From: Formicarius rufipectus
Lineage: Eukaryota > Chordata > Aves > Passeriformes > Formicariidae
NCBI GenBank assembly: GCA_013399695.1
Contig: VXAU01003995.1
Location: 367,929 to 431,928 of the forward strand
Direction: 5' to 3'
DNA: 64,000 nucleotides
In this document: positions 13,501 through 25,940 of the stretch, piece after piece
Layout: every line of letters starts with the position of its first letter
Numbering within the stretch: the first letter of the stretch is position 1
Program-made: the position numbers and the translations under genes
The notes under the pieces: model-generated
What the model was told of the DNA's origin: nothing
Seen by the model: the letters and a program-made list of their open reading frames with translations, nothing else
Database searches by the model: none

Positions 13501-14269
13501 TATACTGTTTTTGAATAATTTGTTTTACAGCAACTGTATGCTGCATACAAAGGCAAGTTTTTATTGTGTTTTACTCTGTTACAAGATTAGAGATTGCAGA
13601 AAGAAGCCTTCTTGGTACCCAACTTTACTAACTCTCCCGAGACAGGGGGCAAGGCAGGGCAGCACTGCAGAGCCTGGACACAGCAGTGCATTCCCTGGAT
13701 GTGGTGAGTTAGACTAAGCTGGCCCTTTGGGATGGTGTCAGTTATGGAAATCACTGTTCAAACACAAGGCAGCACTGAGCTGGGAAGTAGCACAATGGTC
13801 GGCAGACACCGTAACCTGTCAAGCTGTTGGGGTTTAATTCTGTTCTTTTCCTCCTGAATTTAATGCAATAGGCATGAAAGATTTGTACTGAGAATTAGGA
13901 GAGATTTGTCTGACTTTGGTGAGACAAGGGCCAGCAGTGAGGAAGGGCAGGAAACGTGTTCAATGCATAATAGTTGGAAAAAAGCAAAAGGAAGATAAAG
14001 TGGGAGAAATGAAGTCAGAAATGGTTGGGTAATTGTCCTGGGTGGAGGCAATAATGAAACATTGATCTTTTGAAGTGAAGATCAGGAATTTGTAAGAAGC
14101 CATAGGTGGGGAAGAAGTTATTATGGTCAGAGAGTCAGTTAAAGTTGGGGACATAACTGCAATGACTTAAGAGCAGGGTATAATTGCCTTGTCAGACTAT
14201 CACTCAGTGAAAATAACTATATAAAATTGCATTAGATTTATAAAATAAATTGGATGAATAGCAGACCTT
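10568..14269. other. Noncoding stretch without recognised genes
   Basis: No gene or clear transposon is seen. An A15 run lies at 12030-12044 and a perfect 11-bp inverted repeat at 13423-13452. A mildly GC-richer segment at about 13600-13840 matches nothing I recognise. The open frames here are short and have no motifs. Confidence 0.6.
13423..13452. repeat. Perfect inverted repeat, 11-bp arms
   Basis: AATTCATAATT at 13423-13433 is the exact reverse complement of AATTATGAATT at 13442-13452, with an 8-base loop. It is entirely AT-rich, so some such repeats are expected by chance. No function can be assigned. Confidence 0.8.
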
Positions 14270-15098
14270 TAAACTGACTACATCATTGTACAAGGGAAGG
14301 GCTATGGGTCTCTTCCACCTGGACCTCTGCAAGGCCTTAGACACATCATATCATCCTTCTCTCTAAATGGGAGGGATATGAACTTGACAGATTGAGTGTT
14401 CAATGGAAATGGTTGGATGGTTGCATAAAAAGGGTAGTGGTTAATGGCTCAATGTCCCAATGGACATCAGGGGACAAGTGGTGTCTCTCAGGAGTCTGCA
14501 CTGGGTTCAGTATTGTTCATATCTTCAATGAAAGAGACAACCTCATCAAGTTTGCAAATGACAGTGAGCTGAGTGTTACACTTGACAAGCCTGAAGGATG
14601 GGGTGCCATTCAGAGGGACTTGGACAAGCTCAAGAAGTGGGCCCATAGGAACCTCCTGATGTTCAACAGGGCCAAGTGCAAGATCTGCACCTGAGTCAGG
14701 GCAACCTCTGGTGCCTATACAGGCTGAGGGATGAAGGGATTGAGAGCAGCCCTGTGGAGAAAGACTTGGGGGTACTGATGGATTAAAAGCTGGACATGAG
14801 CCAGCAGTGTATACTCGCAGTTCAGAAAGCCAATTGTATCCTGAGCTGTGTCAAAAGCAGCATGACCAGCAGGTTGAGGGAGGTGATTCTGCCCCTCTGC
14901 TACTCCCTGGTGTAATACCTGAAGTGCTGCTCTGGAGTCTTCAGCACAGGAAAGACATGGACCTTTTGGAGCTGGTCCAGAAAAATGATCTGGAGATTGT
15001 AACACCTCTCCTATGAGGACAGACTGAAAAAGTTGGGGCTGTTCCCCCTGGGGGAGAGAACCTTCTAGGGAGACCTTATTGTGGCCTTTCGGTACTGG
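14270..15098 (+). mobile_element. CR1 LINE, 5' part of an interrupted copy (reverse-transcriptase region)
   Basis: This is a plus-strand, 5'-truncated CR1 retrotransposon. It starts within the reverse-transcriptase domain: near 14308 the frame reads LDLCKA, the usual catalytic-domain neighbour LDFCKAFDT. An open frame at 14392-14694 keeps RVVVNGSMSQW near residue 14, then IKFANDSELS (family FADDTKL, so the first catalytic aspartate of the FADD box is Asn here), AIQRDLDKLKKWA and MFNRAKCK. The protein ends at a stop and is not functional. The domain's later part and the 3' UTR follow with stops. The element stops at 15098, where an LTR interrupts it, and resumes at 15591. The left boundary is uncertain by about 30 bases. 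Confidence 0.93.
14392..14694 (+). pseudogene. Decayed CR1 reverse-transcriptase fragment
   Basis: This 100-codon open frame is a remnant of the CR1 ORF2 reverse transcriptase. Residues about 14-24 match the RVVVNGSxSxW block, 52-60 the catalytic FADD region with Asn at the first Asp, 70-87 the AIQRDLDxLxxWA block, and 90-97 the FNxxKCK block. The usual GVPQGSVLGP motif is degraded to SGVCTGFSIVH. The upstream endonuclease and fingers are absent. It cannot encode an active enzyme, and it should not be annotated as a host gene. Confidence 0.9.
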
Positions 15099-15590
15099 TG
15101 TTTTCATTTTGGTGGGCTAGAGTTAATTTTCTACCTAGTAGCTGTCACAGTGCTGTATTTTGCATTTAGTATGCGAATAATGTTGATAACACACTGATGG
15201 TTTAGTTGTTGCTCAGTAGTGTTTACTCTAAGGCTTTTCAGTGTCTCATACTGTCTCAACACTCCCCGTCATACAGCAGGCTGGAAAGGGACAATCATAG
15301 CTGGGGGTCAGGCTGGGTATGGGTCAATGGGTGGTGAGAAGCCATATTGTATGTCACCTCTTCCTCTTACGTTTTATTCCTCTCTCCCTTTTTGTTATCT
15401 ACACTTTCATTACTTTTTTATTATTGTTACTATTATTGTATTTTATTTTATTTCAATTATTAAATTGTTCTTATCTCAACCCATGGGTTTTACCTTTTTC
15501 CTATTCTCCTCCCCATCCACCTCCCTGGGATGTGGGGAATGAGTGAGATCTGTGTGGTACTTAGTTGCCAGCTGCGGTTAAATCACAACA
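15099..15590 (+). mobile_element. ERVL-like solo LTR inserted into CR1
   Basis: A 492-bp plus-strand LTR starts TGTTTTCATTTTGGTGGGCT and ends AAATCACAACA, giving TG...CA termini. Its blocks are characteristic of avian ERVL-type LTRs: GTGGGCTAGAGTTAATTTTC near the start, GTTGATAACAC, GTTTAGTTGTTGCTCAGTAG, a late ATTAAATTG with TCTTATCTCAACCCA (the poly(A) and R/U5 zone), and GTGGTACTTAGTTGCCAGCT near the end. It splits a CR1 copy whose two halves are consecutive in the family consensus, so it is a true insertion later than the CR1. It lacks internal retroviral genes. The flanks ACTGG and CGGAG are not an obvious target duplication, presumably through decay. Confidence 0.9.
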
Positions 15591-15905
15591 CGGAGGCTGG
15601 TGAGAAGGATGGGAATAGACTTTTTAGCAGGGCCTGTTGCAATAGGGAAAGAGTTAATGATTTTAAAATAAAAGAGGGTAGATTCAGACTTGAGGAAGAA
15701 TTGTTTTACATTGAGCGTAGTGAAACACTGGGACAGCTTGCCCTGAGAAGTGGTAGGTGTCTCATTGCTGGAAACATTCAAGACCAGGTTGGACAGGTCT
15801 CTAAGCAACCTAATCTAGTTGAATATGTCCCTTATCATTGTGAAGAGGTTGGACTAGATGACTTTTAAAGGTTCCTTTTGACCCAAACTATTCTATGATT
15901 CTATG
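15591..15905 (+). mobile_element. CR1 LINE, 3' part of the interrupted copy
   Basis: This continues the CR1 broken at 15098. It holds the 3' region with AGACTTTTTAGCAGGGCCTG, GGTAGATTCAGACTTGAGGA, GAAACACTGGGACAG, GGTTGGACTAGATGAC and GGTTCCTTTTGACCCAAACT. It ends in two perfect ATTCTATG octamers at 15890-15905, the diagnostic CR1 3' terminus. Together the two halves give about 1.15 kb of element, so the copy is strongly 5'-truncated, as most CR1 copies are. Confidence 0.95.
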
Positions 15906-17780
15906 CACATCAACGGTCTTTTTATAATAATGTATTTATTTTTTAAACTTAACTTTCTTTGGAATCTACAAATGAAATAGTATGGCCTATATTCACTCTA
16001 CCTAGCATTTAACTGATGCATTAAGTTAGGTCCAATACCAAAGTTAGGTAATTAATTGGCATTTAGTAAAGCAATCATTTTCTAGGAAGTGGCAAAACTC
16101 TTTAAAAGTATCAAAGAAATTAATGTCTTAGCAGGAAGAACTTTCCCTCCTAGCATGTGTGCTTCATTTTTATTGTCTTCCTAGTTATTCATATTCTATA
16201 AATTTGTCTTTTCATTATGTGAATTTTCACAGAGTATTTCCTATTTGATAAGATTTATAGCAGAAATTATGGTCCCATCTATGTTAAATACCTGCAGCAT
16301 AGAAGTTCTGCTCATTTAGCCAGCTTCAGCTGCCAAATTCCAATTCCCACAACTTCAAAATTTAGCACATTCATTTCAAGTTCTTTCCCTCCCCAGTAAA
16401 GGCCTTCAGGTGGAGAGATTACAGCAGTAGGGACATTTCATTCATTATTATTCACCCATTGTTCCTTGCATTATTCCTTTATGCTTTTCTTCTTTCACTC
16501 TAGCTCTCTTTCTCTCATTTTACAATAGGAACTGATGAGGATTCTTCGTTTTAGGGAATCACAGCATATTTTTTTCAGGGCTGACCATGTTTAAATTAAT
16601 TGGCAATGGTTAAGGGTCTACCTTTTCTCAGTTGCATTAAGGCAATGTGCACTGCTGAGTGCTGTTATTACAGGCAAACGCAGCACCATAAAAATTACCA
16701 AAAATGCAGAGTGGCTTTAGTCTGCAGACACAAAGAAGGGCAGATTTCTATGTGTCCACCTTGATACCTTCCAACATTTAAATGTCACTGTTTTAATTTG
16801 ACCTTTGGACCAAATGCTGAGTATTTTGAATTTGTTCTTTGTAGGTTAAGTTTTCGCTAAATTTATTATCACAGTTTTCTTCTTACAAGTTCAAGATACT
16901 AGCTCTTTAGGAACCAACCTCTTTTTAAATGTTCTACATATATAGAAAGCATAATTAGTCTTCTCAGGAAGTACTTAACAAAAGAAGAAAGCTCTCACTG
17001 CTGCCATCCTATGGACATAGTGACCAAGGCAGAAAGTTGAATGATTTCCCTTCTACCTCCATGTTTCCAGGCTGGGCCCTCTTACACAGGACCTAAGTAA
17101 CATTTTACTAGCTCAAATTTTGAAAATTTTCTAAAGAAATCTTGAAATCTTCTAATTCCATATAAAGTAAGTTTTGTACCCTCAACCTTGCATGGTGATG
17201 AGCAAACTCTTCATTCACTGACTTTGGTAGCTGAGAGCACTTAGCATTTATTAGATGAAATCCTTTCTAATTATAAATGGGGAATGAGTCAGGCTGTTCC
17301 AGTCATGATAAATGAACCTGATTAAACATTTTGTGTCAAATATAGCACAGTGGAAAGGAATGTTAAGAGTGAGTGGATTGAAGGGCTGCATAATTACCAG
17401 GAATGGAGCTCATTCATTTCAGGGAGGCAGTACTGTGCAGCAGCATCAACGTTGTGAGGTCAGGAGGAGAATTAGAAAAATGCTACCGGCTCTGTTCTCT
17501 GCTGGAAATCAGCCTGGAAGCATGTCTGTTTAGCTTTCTGGCCTCTGGATACCCTCTGAACTCTGTGTGGTTTTGCTGTACATGCCCCAGACTTTAAAGG
17601 TGAACTGAAAGTCTCCCAGTGACCTGCTCAGACCTTGACTGGAGGGTTCATGAATCTTCTGCTGGAATTGCCAACACAGGCCTCTAAGCAAAAGCCATCT
17701 GGGCAGATAAATAAAAAAGGAAACTATTAATAACAAAGAACTTGAATCTGTTCTCTATTATTCCATATTTATACTGTATT
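15906..17780. other. Noncoding stretch without recognised features
   Basis: No gene or clear repeat was recognised. Open frames of 60-73 codons at 17312-17597 overlap in several frames and have no motif. Confidence 0.6.
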
Positions 17781-17865
17781 TTAATTGATTCTGAATCAAT
17801 TAATCAAATTGATTAATATGGGGATATTAATCAAATATCCCCAACTCATTTTATAGTTGGGGATA
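17781..17865. repeat. Cluster of four overlapping perfect palindromes
   Basis: Four inverted repeats lie end to end within 85 bases. The first has 10-bp arms (17781-17790 and 17794-17803, TTAATTGATT). The second has 9-bp arms (17799-17807 and 17809-17817, ATTAATCAA). The third has 10-bp arms (17819-17828 and 17834-17843, TGGGGATATT). The fourth has 11-bp arms (17836-17846 and 17855-17865, TATCCCCAACT). The third and fourth share bases 17836-17843, so only one of the two can fold at a time. A direct near-repeat (17819-17836 and 17858-17875) links the third and fourth. The function is unknown; replication template switching is a plausible origin. Confidence 0.85.
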
Positions 17866-20800
17866 GTTATCAAACCAGTTCTTTAAATCTAATTAATTTC
17901 TACTTACATTTCTGCCTGTGACTGGCTGTTTTATAACATTTCTCTTGATTAAGAAAACCACATTGTTTTCTTTTAAGGGGAGTTCTGATCCATACTGTCA
18001 AATAAGAGTAAGAGGAAAATAAAGTGTGTTTTACAGCTTTGTTGAGATTCAATAAATAAAGGACTTTTTGTTACCTAGATGGAAATTTATAGAGCTGTTG
18101 GAAAACGTTTACTGCACAGGACTGGAGTTTTGACTCCTTGCTGGGATTGTTTTCCATAATATTTTTTGCCAGAGCTACATTGTGAGTTCCAATATATAAC
18201 CTAATAGTATGGCCACCCTGGTCAAACTACAAACCCAGCAACTAGCATCTCCCATGTTTCACATGAAATATCAGTAGCAAAAAATCTGCAATTCCACAAG
18301 GATCCATCCATGAGCTTGACTCTACAAACACCATTAAAGTATTGGTGCTGTCCAAAGGCTGAAGAATGAAACATTGTTGTCAGGATCAAGCATGGGAAAA
18401 TGCATGAGAGCCTCTAACATTTCATCCATCCCTAGCATTTTCTTGAGCTGACTGCTTGGGAAACCACTATAAACTCAGTTGCAGGATGGAGAAAATGCAG
18501 TACATACTGTGCCCCAGGATGGGGTAGTATTCAGGGCTTGTTTTGGGGAGCAGGTCATGCTGTGGAGCAGCCTTCACTGGCAGTGCTGTCCTCTAGCCTT
18601 GCCTTCCTCTGCAGCATCACATCCCTGTGCAGCTCATCAGCAGGCTGCTGGGATCCCATAACAGGAAGGGGGAACATATAACTGCAGAGCAAGCCTAGGA
18701 GATGCCAAATAATGGGTTGTATCATAAATACTGCCTAGGTTTTGACAGGACAGGAATATGAGTACAGGGGTAATTACTTTCCTCACTGATCATTTCTCAC
18801 CTTTCAACACGAGCTTTGTGGCACATCTGAATATGTTGAGCCATAAATATAATCTGTGACCATTAAAGCATCCAGTCTTATTTCTGAGCTAGCTTGTTTC
18901 TTATCTGTCATGGGCACTGCAGGCATCAGTGGCAGATTTCTGTTTCAAAGCACAGCTGCATTTCTCATAACAAATACAAACTTCTCATCAAAATTGTATC
19001 ATGAAAATGAGGATTTGGCAAGTCTCACCCTGGTTTTCCTTTTCATTTTCAAAATGTCTTGTTTTGCAGTTATTTTGTTTTGCATGTGGAGTCCTTGGGG
19101 TGCCCAGTAGAAATGTCTTTCTTGTAGTTTATTAAAATCTCACAAATTCAGTATGCTGAGAACGGGTAGCATTGGAAACATCAGGCATAGTTTGTACTGT
19201 AGAACTAATTCAGTATTCATTTTTATGAGAAGCAATGTCATACAAAGATATGGAATTCTTGATTACTTGTTAGAACATTTCAATTCTACCTACTAATCAC
19301 ATTTCAAGGACACATTTTTTTAGTGACGCCCATTCCACTAAAGAATTTCAAAGATTTTGTGTACCCTTCACATTTATCATATTACATTGAAGAATATGCT
19401 CCATATACCTTCAGAAGGATACAATATGTATCAGAGAACTTAAAGAGTGTTCAGTTTACTATAGAATACAAAGGCAACCCAAAAAAACCCTTGTTTTTTC
19501 TCCTTAGAGAAAAAAATTCAAGGATACTACTTTAAAAGAAATTTAATAATCCAGTTCCATATCTCTCTAGAGACACATGAATATTTTTATTTTGAAAATG
19601 TAAGCAATAATGAAGAAAACAATGTGATCTGCTTTCTTCAATGCTCTATCATTTAGCAGTGATCTTTTTGAAGTTCTATTCATAAAACATCTTGTATGAG
19701 CGTAATATGTGTGCCAATACAGACTTTTGCACACAGGTAATGCCATTACACCCCATTTAGCTGCTGAATATCTTATTAAAAATTAATTCTTTCTCCTTCT
19801 CTACCAGTTTTTGAGGATTTTTTTAATTTGATTCATTGTGGATAAGGTCACCCAGAGGCTGAAAATTTAAAGATTACATTTCTTTATAATTGTAAATCAA
19901 TCAAGGTTTTTCAGATCCCTTTGCTATCTTATCATTGTCTAAAACAATGAGAATGATCTTCTATGTATGACAGTTCACTGTAATTCAAGACCCTGATCAC
20001 CTTTGCCGTGTGTTTCTCTCATGAAAGCATTTAGGCAATTCTCAACTTTTCTTCCCCCCTCCCTCTTGTGCTTTGTCTCAGGTTAATATTATCCTGGATT
20101 TAGCTCCTAAATTCTCCAAAAAGTGAAATCTCATTAACAATAGGCGTGTAGATTTTTCTGGACCATGATGGTGTCATCTGACAAAAAAAAAAAAAAAAAA
20201 GGGACCTATTAATGTGAAGTAATCATTGTTCAAAGACAAATCAACCTTCCAGTTTATTGGCAGGAGTGTTTTAATAAAATCGTGCTTATAAAATTAACAG
20301 GCTGTAAAGGAGAAGGCCAAATGAATTAGGGAAGACAGGTTTTCTAAGTAACAGAGAATGGACCAGAGAGTCATAGTATAAAATAGTATTTTGTAAACAC
20401 CTATGGCATAGATTATCCTCAGCTAATTAGTATGTCCTCAAAGTAGAGGAAATACTTCAGCTTTGCTCTCATCGAGATTTTGTTTTTCAGGTAAGTGTGT
20501 TGGAAGGCATAATATTCCTTGAATTCTTGGCTAATCTAAGCAGTGATCAGGAATTGCTGCTGACACTTAGGAAGCATGAAATTTAGTTAGAGGATTGAAA
20601 GGATTAGAAGGAGTTTTTAATTATTCAAAGAATGAGGACCTGAAATGAGCTTCCAGTATAGGGTCAAGAACTGTTTGACTTCCATGATAAGGCCTGATTA
20701 CTTGATGTTCAGAGCTATTAGGCATGGTGAACTCCAGCAGGAGACAACTGGATTTAAGGATTTAAGTGATTTTGCTACTGGTGGGATTGGTCTACCTTAA

Positions 20801-23800
20801 GGCCCACTTCTCTTAAGCAAACTCTGGACTCCTTGCATCAGGAGTATACTTGCATCCAGTAAAACAATGTTGTTAGGATCATTTTCCTGTAGCTGCCTAA
20901 GAAAGTCTCCCTAGATGGAAGCACAGTGGCAACAGAAAGCCTCAGGCTATAGGCACATTTTGGTATAAAACTCCTGCCTCCCTCCTGGACTTACAGTTTT
21001 GTCACCAGAACAGGAAAAGGCCCCTTTAACTTCTGTGGTTCATATCTCTCTCTCAAGCATGTACCATAACTGCTTTCGAACACCTTCAAATCTTTCCTGG
21101 TTCTTTGTAATAATTCTTTGAGGTAGCAAAATTTTCGGTCTTTTACAGTGGAGGAAATCAGGTGAAGAGATTTTTCTGTGGAATAGCCAGAATGTCAGAA
21201 CTCTCTGCTCTGTGGTAGCTGTTATCTGTGGTAGCTTCACCACAGCAGAGCAGTGTATTTTTTCAGTGGACATACCTGGGTAGTCAACCTGACTTCCCCA
21301 TAGGATGAAAGACAAGTGTCACTGGCTTTTTTGAGTCCCCAAGCCGCTGCCTCATCTCAGATGGTACCTGTGCTTTGACTGTAGTGAAGCATTTTGCAAA
21401 CATATGCCCAGAAAGCAGTGGAAAAACTGCCAGTGATTACATGGCTTTCTTAGTTAGTGAAAAAATGGTGAGATGTAACTGAGACTCCAATCAGCTGTGA
21501 TTGTCAACACCTCCCTCAGTGTTGGCAATCTACTGGCAATGCTAAAACAGTCTATAATCTGGCCTTGGCTCAAGAAAATATCACTCTAAACTAGTAGTCT
21601 TGCCAACAGTTATCCTAGTTTGAATCTCTTCTGCTTAGCTAAGGTAACTGCCTTACTTTTACCTTGAAAACTTCAGAACCTTTTGAATATATTTTGATTA
21701 GACCAATACATGTCCTTATAACAACTAAGTACAAATATACACACTTTAAGAGCCATAGCAGATTTCACCCTGGTTCATCAAGAGATGTTGCTAATATGCT
21801 TAAAGGTGCTGGCAAATGCAGCTAAACTGAGCTGATTCTGTTCTCTCTTCTCAAAAGATTCTGCAAAAGTTTGGATGAGTGATTGTTTCCTCTTGCCAGG
21901 CATTCTCATTTCAGTGTCCCTTTCTTGTTTACCATTTTATATATAAGTATCTCTATGAATGTGTGTATGTATGTGTTTGTCTTATGCATGTGTGTATGAA
22001 AAATAGGGTTTTCCTCTGTTTCTTTGTATCATATGATGGACATAAATTCTGATCGTTTTTTCTCCTTAGCTGTCACCCCACTCCACCCTTGGATCTCAAT
22101 ACCTAATTGTTGCTTCCTCTCAAAATCCAGTTCTATCATTGTAATTGAAATATAGCTAAATGTTTTGGTCTTGTCTTCACTAACGGAAATATGATTATTT
22201 CTTCTAGGTCTATTCAAAATCTCTAACTTTTCTTTCCCTCTAGAATCTCTCAACAGGAAAATGTGGGGAAGGATGTCTTCATTACATCCTTTTTCCCTGC
22301 CATGCAGTGCACTGTTCCCTGTCAGTCCTGTTCTAATCTAAGTGTGAAAACACCATAAAAATCAACACATTCTCAATCAAAGAAAGTTCAGGAACAATGA
22401 CATTTATGCACATCCAAATGTGGTGAAATTTTATGGGAAATGTCAGGAGACTTGCTATCTGCTGAAAAATTCTGAGAAAGTGAGGAAACTGAGCTCCAAC
22501 AGGTGGACTTTTTTTTAAATTTAGCAGATATAATTAAGATGTTACCATCTTTGCTTCTGCCCACGACTTTGTTAAAGGTTATTGTCCCAATGGGAGCAGG
22601 AACAATATCTTTGTGATGATTCCTCAGTCGCTGCACTTCACAGTCCTATGCTCTGTCCTAAAAGTACCTTAAGCTGCAGTTTATGTTACTGCCACCCTGT
22701 GAGTGGCAGTGCCTGGGAAACTGGTATGTGTTTTTTCTGACATGCTTATTATACTAACAGCCACAAGTGCACAAAGTTTACTTAAAGTACTGGTATCACC
22801 TTCCCTGCGTCAGCTGTATCCAAGACAGTCAGTCTCTAGGTGCAGTCTTTAAAAGTGGAAAACAAAATAAATGGGATATTAGTACACCTTCAGTTCGGCT
22901 GGTATATTTTTAAACTAATCTTATTAGTTCCATTAGTGACTAATGTGTTGTTCTCCATAAATCAGTTTTCAGTATATGTGACCATGCTGCCTTTATATCA
23001 TCAAAAAGATGATGTTACATCTCCATGTTGCACAGTACAAATGTCTCCAAGATCGTTTCTGCTGCTTTCTTTATGGTTATGACCATTAAAAGCTTTTATA
23101 CATAGACAAAGTAGTTTAGATGATGGGATTTTTGTTTTGTTCTTATTCAAATTTCACCAATTTGTTGTACCAGCCAGAGATGTCACTGGTTTTGTTCCCT
23201 TGATTACCTTGCCTGGTAAAGTTGAATCACGTGCTGAAGGCCTGGTGCTTTGTTATTACATATGTGTGAACAGCTTTAAATAAATACAAGTACTAAGAGA
23301 TTTCACATAGCTCCTGTTTCCAAAGAAACCAGTTTCCTGTTGTCTGGGCATGTTCAAAGAGGGTAGGTCAATTGTAAGCTAAGCATAAACCTTGCTGCAG
23401 ATTTGCACTGAGAAAACAAACAAGAAAAAAACGAGATATGACAGAAAAGCTGCTTGTGATAACCCAGCATTAAAGTAAATTCTTTTAACACTTGGGTTGG
23501 TGAATGGTTGAGAAGGTGTCTCCAGGGATAAAGGCAGAAGTTGATGGAAATGTTGTCAGTTTTCTGAGTTTCTTTGATTAATTTTCTCCCTTCTTTGTTC
23601 CTTCTTGTCGCCTCTACACAGCTATTTGAATTGGACCAAGGGAAAGGGAGTTGGAGCAGGGTGAGATATGTCTTGGGAACTTTGATGTTTACATACTGCT
23701 TCTTTTTCCAGCCTTTCAATATGGGATACTGCATTTTAAAAACCTTTTCTGGTATGAGTCTTTTTCTCTGGGATTTAGATTTACATTTACCAGCATTATC

Positions 23801-23817
23801 TTGCTTTACCCACCTAT
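17866..23817. other. Noncoding stretch with minor simple repeats
   Basis: No gene or clear transposon is seen in 6 kb. There is an A18 run at 20183-20200, an imperfect GTAT-rich run at about 21955-22000, and small inverted repeats at 21500-21529 (11-bp arms, one T/G mismatch), at 21201-21255 (imperfect, with CTGTGGTAGCT repeated directly) and at 22688-22710 (8-bp arms). Open frames at 22388-22636 and 23354-23734 on the minus strand carry no motif. Confidence 0.6.
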
Positions 23818-23937
23818 GAACAGACCATAACCACCTGAAATCCTGGAGTTTAGCTCCCTAGTTCCTGCCGTTGTCCCCCAAATTCAGCTGGACATTTCAT
23901 CCTCATGCTAACAAAGACCAATAGTGACCAAAGCCAG
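23818..23937 (+). repeat. Unidentified interspersed repeat, copy A
   Basis: About 115 bases match, at roughly four-fifths identity by eye, the reverse complement of 28087-28204. The best shared blocks are GAACAGACCATAAC, CCCTAGTTCC, TCAGCTGGA and CATCCTCATGCTAACA, in the same order and at near-identical spacing, with a small gap in the middle. Two such copies 4.2 kb apart in opposite orientation suggest a dispersed repeat family rather than a tandem duplication. I do not recognise the family, and the ends beyond these limits do not align. Strand is arbitrary. Confidence 0.7.
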
Positions 23938-25854
23938 TGCACTCTGACTGTGCTCCTTTTGTCCCGTAAAACAAAGTAGGAATTTTCTCTTCAGATAGAT
24001 GTACATTTCAGACCAACTACCACAAATATAATAATATTCTGATATGTGTAGACATCTCTAAACAATAGGATGCATAAGCATAAGAGGCAACTTCTGAAAT
24101 GTATTTTTCAAAGAATGTTATAAAGAAATCAATATAAAATTAACAGTACAGACTTTGACTACAAAGCATCACATTCTTCACACAAAACTTTATTTTTTCA
24201 TTCCTTTCACAAAAAATCCTGATGTCTTTAATATTAAACTATTGTTGAAGTCAGTACAGGTTGCTGTTTGATATGATAGCTTATTCTTGCTGATAACTTC
24301 ATTTCAAGTGAATGAGTAAGCATGTGACACTTGGACTTAGAACTTAATTTTACTGATAGTATAGTGTCGTTTCACTAGATTCATCTCATACAAAATGCAT
24401 TAAAATGAGGACTGTTATAACTGGACACACTAAAATACTGTTTTGAATCACAGTTTCACTCATTCACTTTCCTTTCAATGAGCATATATTTTCAAAAATA
24501 GTCACTGCAAATGAGCTGCTTTTGTTCTGCTCAGAAAGTCTGTGCCCTAAATTTCCAGGAGTCACATTGCATCCTACAGTTCATCAGCCTGAAAGGGGAC
24601 CATCTAGCCAACATAACTGCCAGACATCCTTGGTTTAAACAAAAGCTACCCTGACTCTCTGCAGATGTCCTTCAAAGACATTTCACAAGTTATTTTCTAA
24701 CAAACTCTTTCCTGAATTGTTTGGGACTTTTAAAGGGTATGACAAAAACCAAACATAAGACTGTGCTGCTGAACCTTACAACTATACGGGATGTTAAAAC
24801 TTTATTGAATATTCTGCAGGTAAATCAGCTGAGAAAGGAGTTTATGGAGGAGAAAAAGGTTCTTGTGCACCTTGTGGGTCCAAGATGGACTGTTTCCACA
24901 ATAAGCAACAGCCCAGAGTATTTATGAAATGTTATATTTGCTCTCTGTCCTCTCAAAGGGCCCTTAACATTATCCCTGTGACAAGCACTTTGGAGTGTGT
25001 TGTTTATCCCATACCACAGTGAAAGCAGCAGATCAAGGAAGGCACCCTGTCGGCCATGTCCTCCAGCTCTGCCTGGGGAGGATCAAGAAGCACGTCCTGA
25101 AGAAAGACAGTGGGAACTGCAGCACTGTTCTACCAAAAATCAGAGTGTCTCTTTGAAAAATGCATCTTTGAAGTCCACACAGGAAGAAGTTTTGTTTCAG
25201 GCTTTCTCCTGGGGCCATCTGAGAGCAGGACTAGTGCCCTTCATGCTATGACCCAAAGGACTGTCCTGCCCACTGCTCCAGAGCCAAGGAGAGTGCTTTG
25301 TTCCAAAACCCACCCTTGGAAATCCAATAGCTTTACTGATTCTCAATGTAGACACATGAAGGGCAACCTACAAAGAAGGTCTTAAAAAATAACGGGCCTG
25401 ACAACGCTTACTCTATCACTTCTACATTTTCTAGGAAGGGTTAACATTCCCATATAGGCTTTTCACTCCAGTCCTCAACCCCTTACAAAGACCATCAGAG
25501 ATGATTTGATCCTGTGCCCATTTTTCCCACTTTCAATGAAAAAAAAAGAGAGGCTTACATACAATGTTCCAGTTCACCATGCAGAGGTGTGATTATTAAA
25601 TCTAAATATGCGAAGTACAGAATCTAAGTTTTAGGAATCGCAAAGAACTGTGAGAATGTCAGGTTTTCAGGAACATTTCTTGAAGCAGCTAGGGTTTATT
25701 TTGAGGAACTGTCATACAGCAAATATATTCAGCATGTCTTGCATTGTTTCAGACAGCACAAATGAAGGGGGATAAAAATTATTCTATGGGTTCACATCGT
25801 TGCACTTTGCAATGTGAATTGCAAAAAAGTATGTTATTTGTTACCAGGCACAGA
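23938..25854. other. Noncoding stretch without recognised features
   Basis: No gene or transposon was recognised. Short overlapping open frames at 24721-25385 lie in slightly GC-richer DNA. They have no motif, and no supported splice structure surrounds them. Confidence 0.55.
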
Positions 25855-25940
25855 ACCCACGAACTGTGTGAACTTGGCAAAAATCCAAGTTTCTAAAATA
25901 GGGATAATATCTGCTTTAAACAGATTTTAGAAAGCCTTAC
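25855..25940 (+). repeat. Faint MIR-like (CORE-SINE) fragment
   Basis: CTGTGTGAACTTGG at 25866-25879, followed about 18 bases on by TTCTAAAATAGGGATAATAT, parallels the MIR arrangement of CTGTGTGACCTTGG then TGTAAAATGGGGATAATA. MIR-related elements are known as very old remnants in sauropsids. The match is short and decayed, so it is a tentative call. Confidence 0.4.

Noticed and set aside
15219..15546. Two open frames of 75 and 107 codons
   Set aside because: They lie within the ERVL-like LTR and end at or near its end; LTRs of this type do not encode these.
15094..15595. Target-site duplication around the ERVL-like LTR
   Set aside because: The five bases on each side (ACTGG and CGGAG) do not match, so I do not claim one.
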